This document shows positions 1 through 5,117 of a stretch of DNA of 5,488 nt, in pieces. Position 1 is the stretch's first letter, and the number at the start of each line of letters is the position of its first letter. The translations under genes and the position numbers were made by a program. Origin of the DNA: Bog-756 sp043784065. GTDB lineage: Bacteria; Actinomycetota; Acidimicrobiia; Acidimicrobiales; RAAP-2. A model generated the notes under the pieces. It searched no databases, was not told the origin of the DNA, and was given only the letters and a program-made list of their open reading frames with translations. The DNA is taken from positions 1 through 5,488 of the forward strand of contig JAYVYR010000142.1 of NCBI GenBank assembly GCA_043784065.1. The letters are read 5' to 3'.

Positions 1-668
1 TCGACGTCCTGGTCATCGACTCGGTGGCCGCCCTGACCCCGCGTGCTGAAATCGAGGGGGAGATGGGGGACTCCCACGTCGGCCTGCAGGCCCGCCTGAT
101 GTCCCAGGCCCTGCGCAAGCTGACCGGGACCCTGTCCAAGTCAGGGACGGTGGCCATCTTCATCAACCAGCTGCGCGAGAAGATCGGCGTCATGTACGGC
201 TCGCCCGAGGTCACCCCAGGGGGTAGGGCGCTCAAGTTCTACTCGTCGATCCGCCTCGACATCCGGCGTATCGAGACGATCAAGGACGGCGCCGACATGG
301 TCGGCAACCGCACCCGGGTCAAGGTCGTGAAGAACAAGTGCTCTCCACCGTTCAAGCAGGCGGAGTTCGACATCGCCTTCGGCAGGGGCATCAGTCGGGA
401 AGGGTCGCTGCTCGATGTGGGGGTGGAGCTGGGTTTCATCAAGAAGTCCGGTGCCTGGTTCACCTACGAGGGCGAGCAGCTCGGTCAAGGTCGGGAGAAC
501 GTCAAGAACTTCCTGACCGAGAACCCGCAGCTGATGGCTGAGGTCGACGAGCGCATCCGCGAGTTCCTGGCCTCTCAGAACGCGGCCAAGGCTGCTGAGG
601 CGGCGGGCGAGCACCTTCCGTCGGAGGATCTGCTGCTCGATGACGAGCCCATCTCACTTAGCGACTGA
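1..668 (+). CDS. recA: RecA recombinase, C-terminal part (5' end outside window)
   Basis: RecA is the cytoplasmic ATP-dependent strand-exchange protein of homologous recombination and the co-protease that triggers LexA cleavage in the SOS response. The reading frame is open from base 3, so the gene enters from the left; the GTG at 24 is an internal valine, not the start. The first codons read DVLVIDSV, the Walker B strand, with Asp at 18-20 matching E. coli D144. Loop L1 follows (EGEMGDSHVG), then INQLREKIGVMYG with the Asn-Gln pair matching N193/Q194 (Gln codon 168-170), loop L2 (SPEVTPGGRALKFYSS), and the C-terminal domain with FKQAEF and GAWFTYEGEQLGQG. The last residue falls near 359 in E. 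coli numbering, and the tail is acidic (EDLLLDDEP), as usual. 221 codons are visible with no indel against E. coli up to at least residue 194. No intein is present. No recX follows; the next gene is convergent. Identification is certain. Confidence 0.97.
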   Translation, partial: DVLVIDSVAALTPRAEIEGEMGDSHVGLQARLMSQALRKLTGTLSKSGTVAIFINQLREKIGVMYGSPEVTPGGRALKFYSSIRLDIRRIETIKDGADMVGNRTRVKVVKNKCSPPFKQAEFDIAFGRGISREGSLLDVGVELGFIKKSGAWFTYEGEQLGQGRENVKNFLTENPQLMAEVDERIREFLASQNAAKAAEAAGEHLPSEDLLLDDEPISLSD

Positions 669-676
669 GCGACTGA
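661..676 (+). repeat. 8-bp tandem duplication at the recA stop
   Basis: GCGACTGA occurs twice without a gap, at 661-668 and 669-676. The first copy contains the recA stop codon TGA (666-668), and the second repeats a TGA in the same register 8 bases later, hence in another frame. It looks like a small slippage duplication. The short-chain dehydrogenase downstream also ends in TAGCGACTGA, which is probably chance because both proteins end in Ser-Asp. Confidence 0.6.
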
Positions 677-695
677 GTCACACCAGCCGCCATCT

Positions 696-735
696 TGCGG
701 ATCGGGGTCGACCACCGGGTCGGTCCCGATCCGCA
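696..735. terminator. Long hairpin between convergent genes, likely bidirectional terminator
   Basis: TGCGGATCGGG (696-706) and CCCGATCCGCA (725-735) are perfect reverse complements. The pairing continues inward through two G-U type pairs and five further Watson-Crick pairs to a 4-base loop (714-717), giving an 18-bp stem (696-713 with 718-735). It lies 27 bases after the recA stop and about 90 bases beyond the stop of the opposing gene, exactly where a shared terminator is expected. There is no T-run on either side, so this would be the U-less type of terminator often inferred in GC-rich actinobacteria. The structure is seen directly; its function is inferred. Confidence 0.7.
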
Positions 736-739
736 GTGT

Positions 740-754
740 CGGCACCCGATGCCG
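740..754. terminator. Second, short hairpin in the convergent gap
   Basis: CGGCA (740-744) and TGCCG (750-754) can pair around a 5-base loop. It sits directly after the long hairpin and could reinforce termination of recA transcripts or act first on transcripts from the opposing gene. The stem is short, and such a structure can occur by chance in GC-rich DNA. Confidence 0.3.
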
Positions 755-826
755 GTCCGGGCCGCACCGCTGCGTCCCGGGCTGCTGCATGCCCAACGAC
801 GGATCTGGCGGGGTCCGGTGTTCCTC

Positions 827-2617
827 CTACGGGTAGACGGTCCGCCAGTTGCCAGTCGACGGATGGGTGGCGCCGGCCGGTCCCTGGCCCAGCACCGAGT
901 ACACGTTCAACATGATTCGCAACAGGTAGGGAGTGACCCCGGCGACGGGGGCCTGCAGGACGTTGGACGGGATGAGCGGCGCGTTGGCCAACTGGCCCAC
1001 CCACGACGCGTTGGAGGCGTCGAGCACACCGCCTCCGCCTGCTTCCGTAAACCAGGTCATGTCCGAGAAGTTGCCGTGGCGATTGGGGATGACCGAGTGG
1101 GTGATGATGTCGACGTTGGTCGGGGCCACACCTCCGGGCACGTAGCGGTCGAACTCTCCCCTCATGGCGGAAGGCAGGTGCTGGCCGGCTACCAACCCGG
1201 ATCCGGCCAGTGCCCATGACGTCGGGTCGTGAACCACGATGTCGGCGTCGCCGTCGACATCCTGGTAGGTCGCCCCAGTCAAGGACGACTCGGGGTTCGA
1301 CACCGGGGGCTGGTTCCAGTTGACCGTTACCAGCGCATCGTCGTTGCCGTTGAGCGGATCTTCGGTTGCCGACTTGTAGCAGATGACGTGGCGGTCGGCT
1401 CCGAGTGGCGAGGGCTCCATACGGATCTGGCGGTAGCAGGCGTTGGCGCCGAGGAAGGCGATGTTGAGGCCGCGCGTGACCGCCGTCTCGGCCCCGTTGC
1501 GCATGGCCGTCGACCAGTACTCGTCGTGGCCGAGGGAGAGCAGGGCATGGTGGTTGGCCAGCAAGGAAGCCCGTTGGTGGAGGTCGACATCGGTCCAATA
1601 GCTGACGTCGAGGCCAAGTTGTTCGACATGGAAGACCAGCGGGAGTTCGTTGCCGACGAAGTCGGTGGCCCCCGACGCCCAGTCGTGAGAGTAGGGCCTG
1701 TCGAACGACACGATGCGGGCCCGGTCGGCGTACGACCCGCCACCGGAACTTTGGGTGAAGGTCTGGGCCCCGCCCTTGTTGCCGTAGTAGAGCGAGTAGC
1801 CACCCCACCGGTTGTAGGCCTGCCAGGTGGTCACCCCCTGTTGGACCAGGATGGCGGACGTCGAGTTGTCGTCGCGTATACAAAGGGGCACGAAGCCCTG
1901 TTCGCCGGTCACGCCCACCAGCTTCAGCAGGTAGACGCCCGGAGTCCATCTGTGGTCGACGGTGAGCGTCAGCGATGGCGTCCAGTGGCATTCGATGGTG
2001 CTGGTGGGGGCGATCAGGGCCGGCGCTGCCTGGCGCAGGCCCGGCACTTCGGCCGACTGCCACACCCGCCGGGCCCCAATGCCCTGGTAGTACCCCATGC
2101 GGAAGGCCTCGACATGGAATGTGGTGGCTCTGGTGTTGACCCGGAGGGTGACCACATCGCCCGCCGTGGCACTGGTCTTGTCGATGTAGCCCTCGATATC
2201 GCCGGCGGCCTGTGGGGTGGTCACCCACCAGGCGTCTCCCCTGAGGGCGTTTTCGGCGATGATGGCTGACGATGTCGGCAGCATGACCCCCTGCACCTCG
2301 CTCAACTGGGCCAGGGCCGGGTGGGTCGTAGTGGTCGATGTCGAGCCGGTGCCCGACCGCCGGGTGGCTGCCAGGTGCGATGGCGACGACCCGCTGTTGG
2401 CAATTGTCACAGCCGCCAAACCACCGGTGGCGGCCACTGCACCACCGGCCGCGGCCCAGCCCAGGAAGCGGCGTCGACTCATGGGGGCTTTAGCTGCGCT
2501 GTGGCTATGGCTCTGGCTGTGGCTATGGCTGTGGCGTTGAGCGGGAACACCGGTCCCGTCGGGCGAAGGCTCCGGTGCAGAATTGACGCTTGGGGTGGGG
2601 TTGTCAGTTTCGCTCAT
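827..2617 (-). CDS. Tat-exported N,N-dimethylformamidase large-subunit-like protein
   Basis: The product is 596 aa from the ATG at 2617. An Arg-rich Tat motif (SRRRFLG) is followed by an Ala/Gly hydrophobic stretch of about 20 residues, so a folded protein is probably exported. A Ser/Thr-rich linker comes next, then a long domain resembling the C-terminal domain of the dimethylformamidase beta (large) subunit: IEGYIDKTSATAGD, VEAFRMGYYQGIGARR, YNRWGGYSLYYGN, RARIVSFDRPY, VSYWTDVDLH, LSLGHDEYWS, AFLGANACYRQIR and a final WFTEAGGGGVLDAS region. Dimethylformamidase hydrolyses DMF using iron held by two tyrosines and one carboxylate. Tyr in HDEYW and SYW and Glu in RGEFDR are candidate ligands here, but I could not align them. 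The substrate of exported homologues is unknown to me. The start is uncertain: GTG at 2653 (608 aa) has a distant GGGAG, and ATG at 2482 would begin just before the twin arginines. I prefer 2617 (MSETDNPTPS) although no good ribosome site precedes it. The N-terminal extension contains a His-Ser tract. No small subunit gene is adjacent. Confidence 0.85.
   Translation of the reverse strand: MSETDNPTPSVNSAPEPSPDGTGVPAQRHSHSHSQSHSHSAAKAPMSRRRFLGWAAAGGAVAATGGLAAVTIANSGSSPSHLAATRRSGTGSTSTTTTHPALAQLSEVQGVMLPTSSAIIAENALRGDAWWVTTPQAAGDIEGYIDKTSATAGDVVTLRVNTRATTFHVEAFRMGYYQGIGARRVWQSAEVPGLRQAAPALIAPTSTIECHWTPSLTLTVDHRWTPGVYLLKLVGVTGEQGFVPLCIRDDNSTSAILVQQGVTTWQAYNRWGGYSLYYGNKGGAQTFTQSSGGGSYADRARIVSFDRPYSHDWASGATDFVGNELPLVFHVEQLGLDVSYWTDVDLHQRASLLANHHALLSLGHDEYWSTAMRNGAETAVTRGLNIAFLGANACYRQIRMEPSPLGADRHVICYKSATEDPLNGNDDALVTVNWNQPPVSNPESSLTGATYQDVDGDADIVVHDPTSWALAGSGLVAGQHLPSAMRGEFDRYVPGGVAPTNVDIITHSVIPNRHGNFSDMTWFTEAGGGGVLDASNASWVGQLANAPLIPSNVLQAPVAGVTPYLLRIMLNVYSVLGQGPAGATHPSTGNWRTVYP
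2502..2537 (-). repeat. Hexanucleotide repeat encoding a His-Ser tract
   Basis: On the + strand TGGCTN is repeated five times in register (2502-2531) with a degenerate sixth unit. The 12-mer GTGGCTATGGCT recurs at 2501 and 2519, so there is also an 18-bp period. Read on the - strand this gives HSHSHSQSHSHS just before the Tat signal of the dimethylformamidase-like protein. The repeat unit is a multiple of three, so copy-number change would lengthen or shorten the tract without shifting the frame. Confidence 0.85.
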
Positions 2618-2690
2618 AGGGGTGCCGAACCACCCATTCCGTGACGGACCCACCGCGTGGCGGGGCTCCCACCGGAACCGGGGTCATCCA

Positions 2691-2696
2691 AGGCTA
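2691..2696 (-). promoter_or_regulatory. Possible -10 element for the dimethylformamidase-like gene
   Basis: Reading on the - strand, TAGCCT fits the TAnnnT -10 pattern and would start transcription about 30 bases before the GTG at 2653 and about 67 bases before the ATG at 2617. No matching -35 box is visible at the usual distance. This is a weak candidate based on one hexamer. Confidence 0.25.
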
Positions 2697-2764
2697 GCCA
2701 CCTGCCAACCCCGGGGTGTCGTCACCCGGACGACCCGGACAAGGCGACAGGCGTATCCTCGGGC

Positions 2765-2792
2765 GTCCAGAGTCCAGAGTCCAGAGTCCAGA
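2765..2792. repeat. Tandem array, four exact copies of GTCCAGA
   Basis: Four perfect head-to-tail copies of the 7-mer GTCCAGA begin at 2765, 2772, 2779 and 2786. They lie in the non-coding region between two divergent genes and run without a gap into a second tandem array. No unique spacers separate the copies. Perfect identity of the copies suggests recent slippage expansion. Confidence 0.95.
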
Positions 2793-2848
2793 GGCCGGAT
2801 GGCCGGATGGCCGGATGGCCGGACGGCCGGATGGCCGGACGGCCGGCC
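2793..2848. repeat. Tandem array of the 8-mer GGCCGGAT/C, six copies plus a variant
   Basis: Units begin at 2793, 2801, 2809, 2817, 2825 and 2833. Four end in T (units 1, 2, 3 and 5) and two end in C (units 4 and 6). A seventh degenerate unit, GGCCGGCC (2841-2848), closes the array. The unit contains the palindrome GGCC and can pair with its neighbours. The array ends immediately before a TAACCT hexamer that could be the -10 box of the downstream oxidoreductase gene, so the array would occupy the -35 and upstream promoter region. An 8-bp unit cannot be a coding repeat that keeps frame. Confidence 0.95.
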
Positions 2849-2854
2849 TAACCT
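2849..2854 (+). promoter_or_regulatory. Candidate -10 box TAACCT for the LLM oxidoreductase operon
   Basis: TAACCT fits the actinobacterial TAnnnT -10 pattern. Transcription would start near 2861, giving a leader of about 24 bases that includes the ribosome binding site. No TTGACA-like -35 box is seen; that position lies inside the GGCCGGAT array. The same hexamer lies upstream of the short-chain dehydrogenase. The function is inferred from position and pattern only. Confidence 0.4.
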
Positions 2855-2871
2855 CTGGCGTCCGCCCTAAC

Positions 2872-2877
2872 GAGGAG
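2872..2877 (+). promoter_or_regulatory. Ribosome binding site GAGGAG
   Basis: GAGGAG ends 7 bases before the ATG at 2885. It is the only strong Shine-Dalgarno sequence at a gene start in the window, and it fixes the start of the LLM oxidoreductase. Confidence 0.85.
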
Positions 2878-2884
2878 TCGTGGC

Positions 2885-3769
2885 ATGCAGTTCGGAATCA
2901 TCCCGCCGGTCCGCACTGGGGCCACCGCCGACCCAGACTGGATGACGGTATTCGCCCGTCACGTCGAGGCCGCCGGATTCGAGTCGCTGGTGGTGGTCGA
3001 GCACGCCGTGGTCATCTCGGACTACACCAGCACCTACCCCTACGCCCCTTCCGGCCGGATGCCGTTACCCGACGACTGCCGGATTCCCGACCCGCTGGAC
3101 CTGATGGCCTTTCTGGCCGCCGTCACCGATCGGATCACACTGGCCACCGGGGTCTTGGTCGTCCCGAACCACCAACCGGTGGTGCTGGCCAAACGGATCG
3201 CCACCGTCGATGTGCTGTCGAAAGGCCGGGTCCGCATGTGCATCGGAGTGGGATGGATGGAAGAGGAGTTGCGTGCGACCGGTGCCGACCCCCGCACCCG
3301 GGGCCGACGCATGGACGAGACGATCGAAGCCATGCGGGTGCTGTGGGCTGACTCGGGATCGGATGGGGCGAGCTTCGATGGCGAGTTCGTCTCGTTCGCC
3401 CATGCCCACTCGTTCCCCAAGCCGGTGCGTCCCGGCGGCGTGCCTCTCCACATCGGAGGGCACAGCGAGGCGGCGGCCCGGCGGGCCGGACGCCTGGGTG
3501 ACGGCTTCCAACCCCTCGGGCTCTCGAGTGAGGACCTGGCAGTGCGGGTCGGCCAGATGCGCGAGTCGGCCGAGCAGGCCGGGCGCGATCCCGGCGCCAT
3601 CGAATTGTCGGTCTCGGGCTATCTGCCGACAGTGACCGAGGAGGAGGTGGCGGAGGCCGAAGCGGCCGGTATCGACCGTATGCTGGTGTCGACCTCGATG
3701 AACCGGGATCTCGACGTACTGGCTGACGAGGTCGACGCATTCGCCGCCCGGTTCGGACCGCTGTCCTGA
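2885..3769 (+). CDS. LLM-class oxidoreductase, probably F420-dependent
   Basis: This 294-aa protein has the length and pattern of the bacterial luciferase-like (LLM) family, close to the F420-dependent subgroup that includes TIGR03619-type proteins. These are cytoplasmic TIM-barrel enzymes that transfer hydride between reduced deazaflavin F420 (or FMN in relatives) and organic substrates. Seen features are an N-terminal beta strand MQFGIIPP, the alpha-helical AGFESLVVVEHAVV (31-43), the barrel core ITLATGVLVVPNHQPVVLAK (84-103), TVDVLSKGRVRMCIGVGW (107-124) with the glycine-rich strand, EEEL near 126-129, and the C-terminal phosphate-side motif LHIGGHSEAAARRAGRLGDGF (188-208). The ATG is supported by GAGGAG 7 bases upstream. 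It leads the run of + strand genes, and the SnoaL-like gene follows after 2 bases. Cofactor choice (F420 or FMN) and substrate cannot be read from the sequence. No frameshift or truncation is visible. Confidence 0.93.
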   Translation: MQFGIIPPVRTGATADPDWMTVFARHVEAAGFESLVVVEHAVVISDYTSTYPYAPSGRMPLPDDCRIPDPLDLMAFLAAVTDRITLATGVLVVPNHQPVVLAKRIATVDVLSKGRVRMCIGVGWMEEELRATGADPRTRGRRMDETIEAMRVLWADSGSDGASFDGEFVSFAHAHSFPKPVRPGGVPLHIGGHSEAAARRAGRLGDGFQPLGLSSEDLAVRVGQMRESAEQAGRDPGAIELSVSGYLPTVTEEEVAEAEAAGIDRMLVSTSMNRDLDVLADEVDAFAARFGPLS

Positions 3770-3771
3770 CC

Positions 3772-4275
3772 GTGGTGGACGCACGGTCGGACGTCGATTC
3801 GGCGGCGCTGTGCCGGACGTCGCTCGGTTACGCGGCGGCTGTCGATGCCCTTGACGGCCCGGCCTTCGCCGCTTTCTTCGTTGACGATGGTGAGCTGTGG
3901 GTGCCCGATTCCGAGGTGGGGTTCGAGCCGATCATCATGCGATCCGGCCACTCCCAGCTCGAGCGGATTCCTTCCGGCCTGGCCAGCTACCACGTGACCT
4001 ACCACGTCCTCTGGTCGACGGCCTACGACGTCGACGGCGACCGGGCCACCGGAACGGTCACCGGAGTGGCTCACCACGTGACCGCGGAACTCGGAGACGG
4101 CGCCGGTGGCGGGCTCGACGCCGTCTGGTATCTCCGGTATGCCGATGAGTACCTGCGGGCAGGCGACGGCTGGCTGCTGACCCGTCGCGCCCTGCACCTC
4201 CGGGACATCGAGTACCGCCGGATCACGCACGTCGGACCCGGACGCCGGATACCCCGGGGGCTTCCGGCCGCTTGA
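3772..4275 (+). CDS. SnoaL/NTF2-like protein, putative small enzyme
   Basis: This protein of about 167 aa has the pattern of the SnoaL_4-type NTF2-like alpha+beta barrel, a fold used by small dehydratases, cyclases, isomerases and ring-hydroxylating dioxygenase small subunits. The first helix reads YAAAVDALDGPAFAAFFVDDGELW (20-43), matching the usual Tyr/Asp-containing opening helix followed by the FxxDDxxL turn. SYHVTYHVL (72-80) supplies two histidines at the position where many members have HH or HxxxN pocket residues, and the strand DVDGDRATG and the closing ADEYLRAGDGWLLTRR (124-139) are typical. The start is GTG at 3772, with a second GTG at 3775 equally possible. The gene begins 2 bases after the oxidoreductase stop, which suggests translational coupling, and no clear ribosome site is seen. 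A catalytic activity cannot be assigned; it probably acts on the same substrate series as the flanking oxidoreductases. Confidence 0.85.
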   Translation: MVDARSDVDSAALCRTSLGYAAAVDALDGPAFAAFFVDDGELWVPDSEVGFEPIIMRSGHSQLERIPSGLASYHVTYHVLWSTAYDVDGDRATGTVTGVAHHVTAELGDGAGGGLDAVWYLRYADEYLRAGDGWLLTRRALHLRDIEYRRITHVGPGRRIPRGLPAA

Positions 4276-4280
4276 GAGCG

Positions 4281-4286
4281 TAACCT
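4281..4286 (+). promoter_or_regulatory. Candidate -10 box TAACCT for a leaderless SDR transcript
   Basis: TAACCT is followed by exactly 6 bases and then the ATG at 4293. That is the spacing expected if transcription starts on the A of the start codon, as in leaderless actinobacterial mRNAs. There is no convincing ribosome site before this ATG (GAGAG lies 14 bases away), which fits. The gene could also be read from the upstream operon transcript. Confidence 0.4.
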
Positions 4287-4292
4287 CACGCC

Positions 4293-5111
4293 ATGAGCCT
4301 TCCCGCCCCTGGTCCTGACCGCACGTGCCTGGTGACCGGAGCATCCTCCGGCATCGGCGAGGAGATCGCCGGCCTGTTGGCCGCCCGGGGTCTGGGTGTG
4401 ACCCTGGTGGCCCGCACCGAATCGAAGTTGCGCGGCCTGGCCGACACCCTGGCCACCCGCCACGGGGTCCGGGTCGAGGTCCTACCGACCGATCTGACCG
4501 ATCCTGATGCGCGGGCGGGACTGCCGGCGCGGGTGGAGGCCCTCGGGCTAGCGGTCAACGTGCTCGTCAACAACGCCGGTTTCTCCACCCTCGGCCCCGT
4601 CTACCGCTCGGATCCCGATCGCGAGATGGCCATGATCCGCACCGACGTCGAGGCCGTGGTGCACTTGTGTTCGTTGTTCACGCCCGGCATGGTCGAACGC
4701 CGGAGCGGTTGCATCCTGAACGTGGCTTCGACGGCCGCATTCCAGCCGATCCCCGGTCAGGCCGGCTACGGAGCATCGAAATCGTTCGTCCTCTCCTACA
4801 GCCATGCCATTCGCGAGGAACTCCGTCCCCACGGGGTGTCGGTGACGGCGCTGTGCCCGGGTCCCGTCGCCACCGGATTTGCCGAGGCGGCGGGCATGGA
4901 CCCCGAAGAAATGGCCGACGCCATGCCCAAGATGTTCTGGGTGTCAGCCGCCGAGGTGGCCTCGGTCGGGGTGAAGGCGATGGACGACAACCGAGCGGTG
5001 GCCATTCCCGGGATCCCCAACAAGATGTCGGCCGCCTTCGGTTGGCTTTCGCCCCGTCGGGTGCTGGTGCCGATGGTGGCCAAGGCGCACCCGGCGCTCC
5101 GTAGCGACTGA
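4293..5111 (+). CDS. Short-chain dehydrogenase/reductase (classical SDR, COG0300/DltE-like)
   Basis: This 272-aa NAD(P)-dependent oxidoreductase has a complete classical SDR pattern. The cofactor motif TGASSGIG is at 15-22. VAR at the end of beta-2 (Arg41) favours NADP(H). Asp67 in TDLTD is the adenine-ring contact, and NNAG is at 93-96. The catalytic Ser146 lies in NVASTAAF, Tyr159 and Lys163 in the YGASK motif, and CPGPVATGF (188-196) closes the active site. The tetrad asparagine normally found in helix 4 is replaced by Asp118 (IRTDVEAV). Family members of this COG0300 type reduce or oxidise a range of ketones, aldehydes and alcohols, so the substrate is unknown. The ATG at 4293 lies 17 bases after the SnoaL-like stop and 6 bases after TAACCT. 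Together with the LLM oxidoreductase it gives the operon two redox enzymes with different cofactors. Confidence 0.95.
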   Translation: MSLPAPGPDRTCLVTGASSGIGEEIAGLLAARGLGVTLVARTESKLRGLADTLATRHGVRVEVLPTDLTDPDARAGLPARVEALGLAVNVLVNNAGFSTLGPVYRSDPDREMAMIRTDVEAVVHLCSLFTPGMVERRSGCILNVASTAAFQPIPGQAGYGASKSFVLSYSHAIREELRPHGVSVTALCPGPVATGFAEAAGMDPEEMADAMPKMFWVSAAEVASVGVKAMDDNRAVAIPGIPNKMSAAFGWLSPRRVLVPMVAKAHPALRSD

Positions 5112-5117
5112 CCGACG

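Larger units (their letters stand above)
2618..2884. other. Divergent intergenic region
   Basis: This region lies between the - strand dimethylformamidase-like gene and the + strand oxidoreductase operon. Its left part (2618-2764) shows no coding signal on the + strand and holds alternative upstream codons of the - strand gene plus a possible - strand -10 hexamer at 2691-2696. A TATCCT hexamer at 2754-2759 is another possible + strand -10 box. Its right part is filled by the two tandem arrays, the TAACCT hexamer and the ribosome site. The + strand reading frames that cross the arrays are Arg/Pro/Gly-rich and look non-coding. Confidence 0.75.

Noticed and set aside
678..2228. Long - strand open frame (516 codons) overlapping the dimethylformamidase-like gene in another frame
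   Set aside because: Its product is dominated by Arg, Pro, Gly and His without family-like motifs, whereas the overlapping frame has a Tat signal and clear conserved motifs. Long shadow frames are expected in GC-rich genes.
1229..2269. + strand open frame of 346 codons antisense to the dimethylformamidase-like gene
   Set aside because: It lies wholly opposite a well supported gene, shows no recognisable domain, and its Val/Gly/Arg-rich composition is typical of antisense frames in GC-rich coding DNA.
2765..2848. CRISPR-like array
   Set aside because: The units are 7 and 8 bp and directly adjacent with no unique spacers, and no cas gene is present.
2716..3351. + strand open frame running through the tandem arrays into the LLM gene
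   Set aside because: The product is low-complexity repeat followed by Arg/Pro/His-rich sequence out of frame with the LLM gene, which has its own ribosome site and motifs.
3065..3784. - strand open frames opposite the LLM gene
   Set aside because: They lack family motifs and a ribosome site, and the + strand frame fully explains the coding pattern.
4244..4268. Hairpin GCCGGA / TCCGGC at the end of the SnoaL-like gene
   Set aside because: A 6-bp stem inside coding sequence with a 13-base loop is easily produced by chance at this GC content and is too weak to call a terminator or attenuator.
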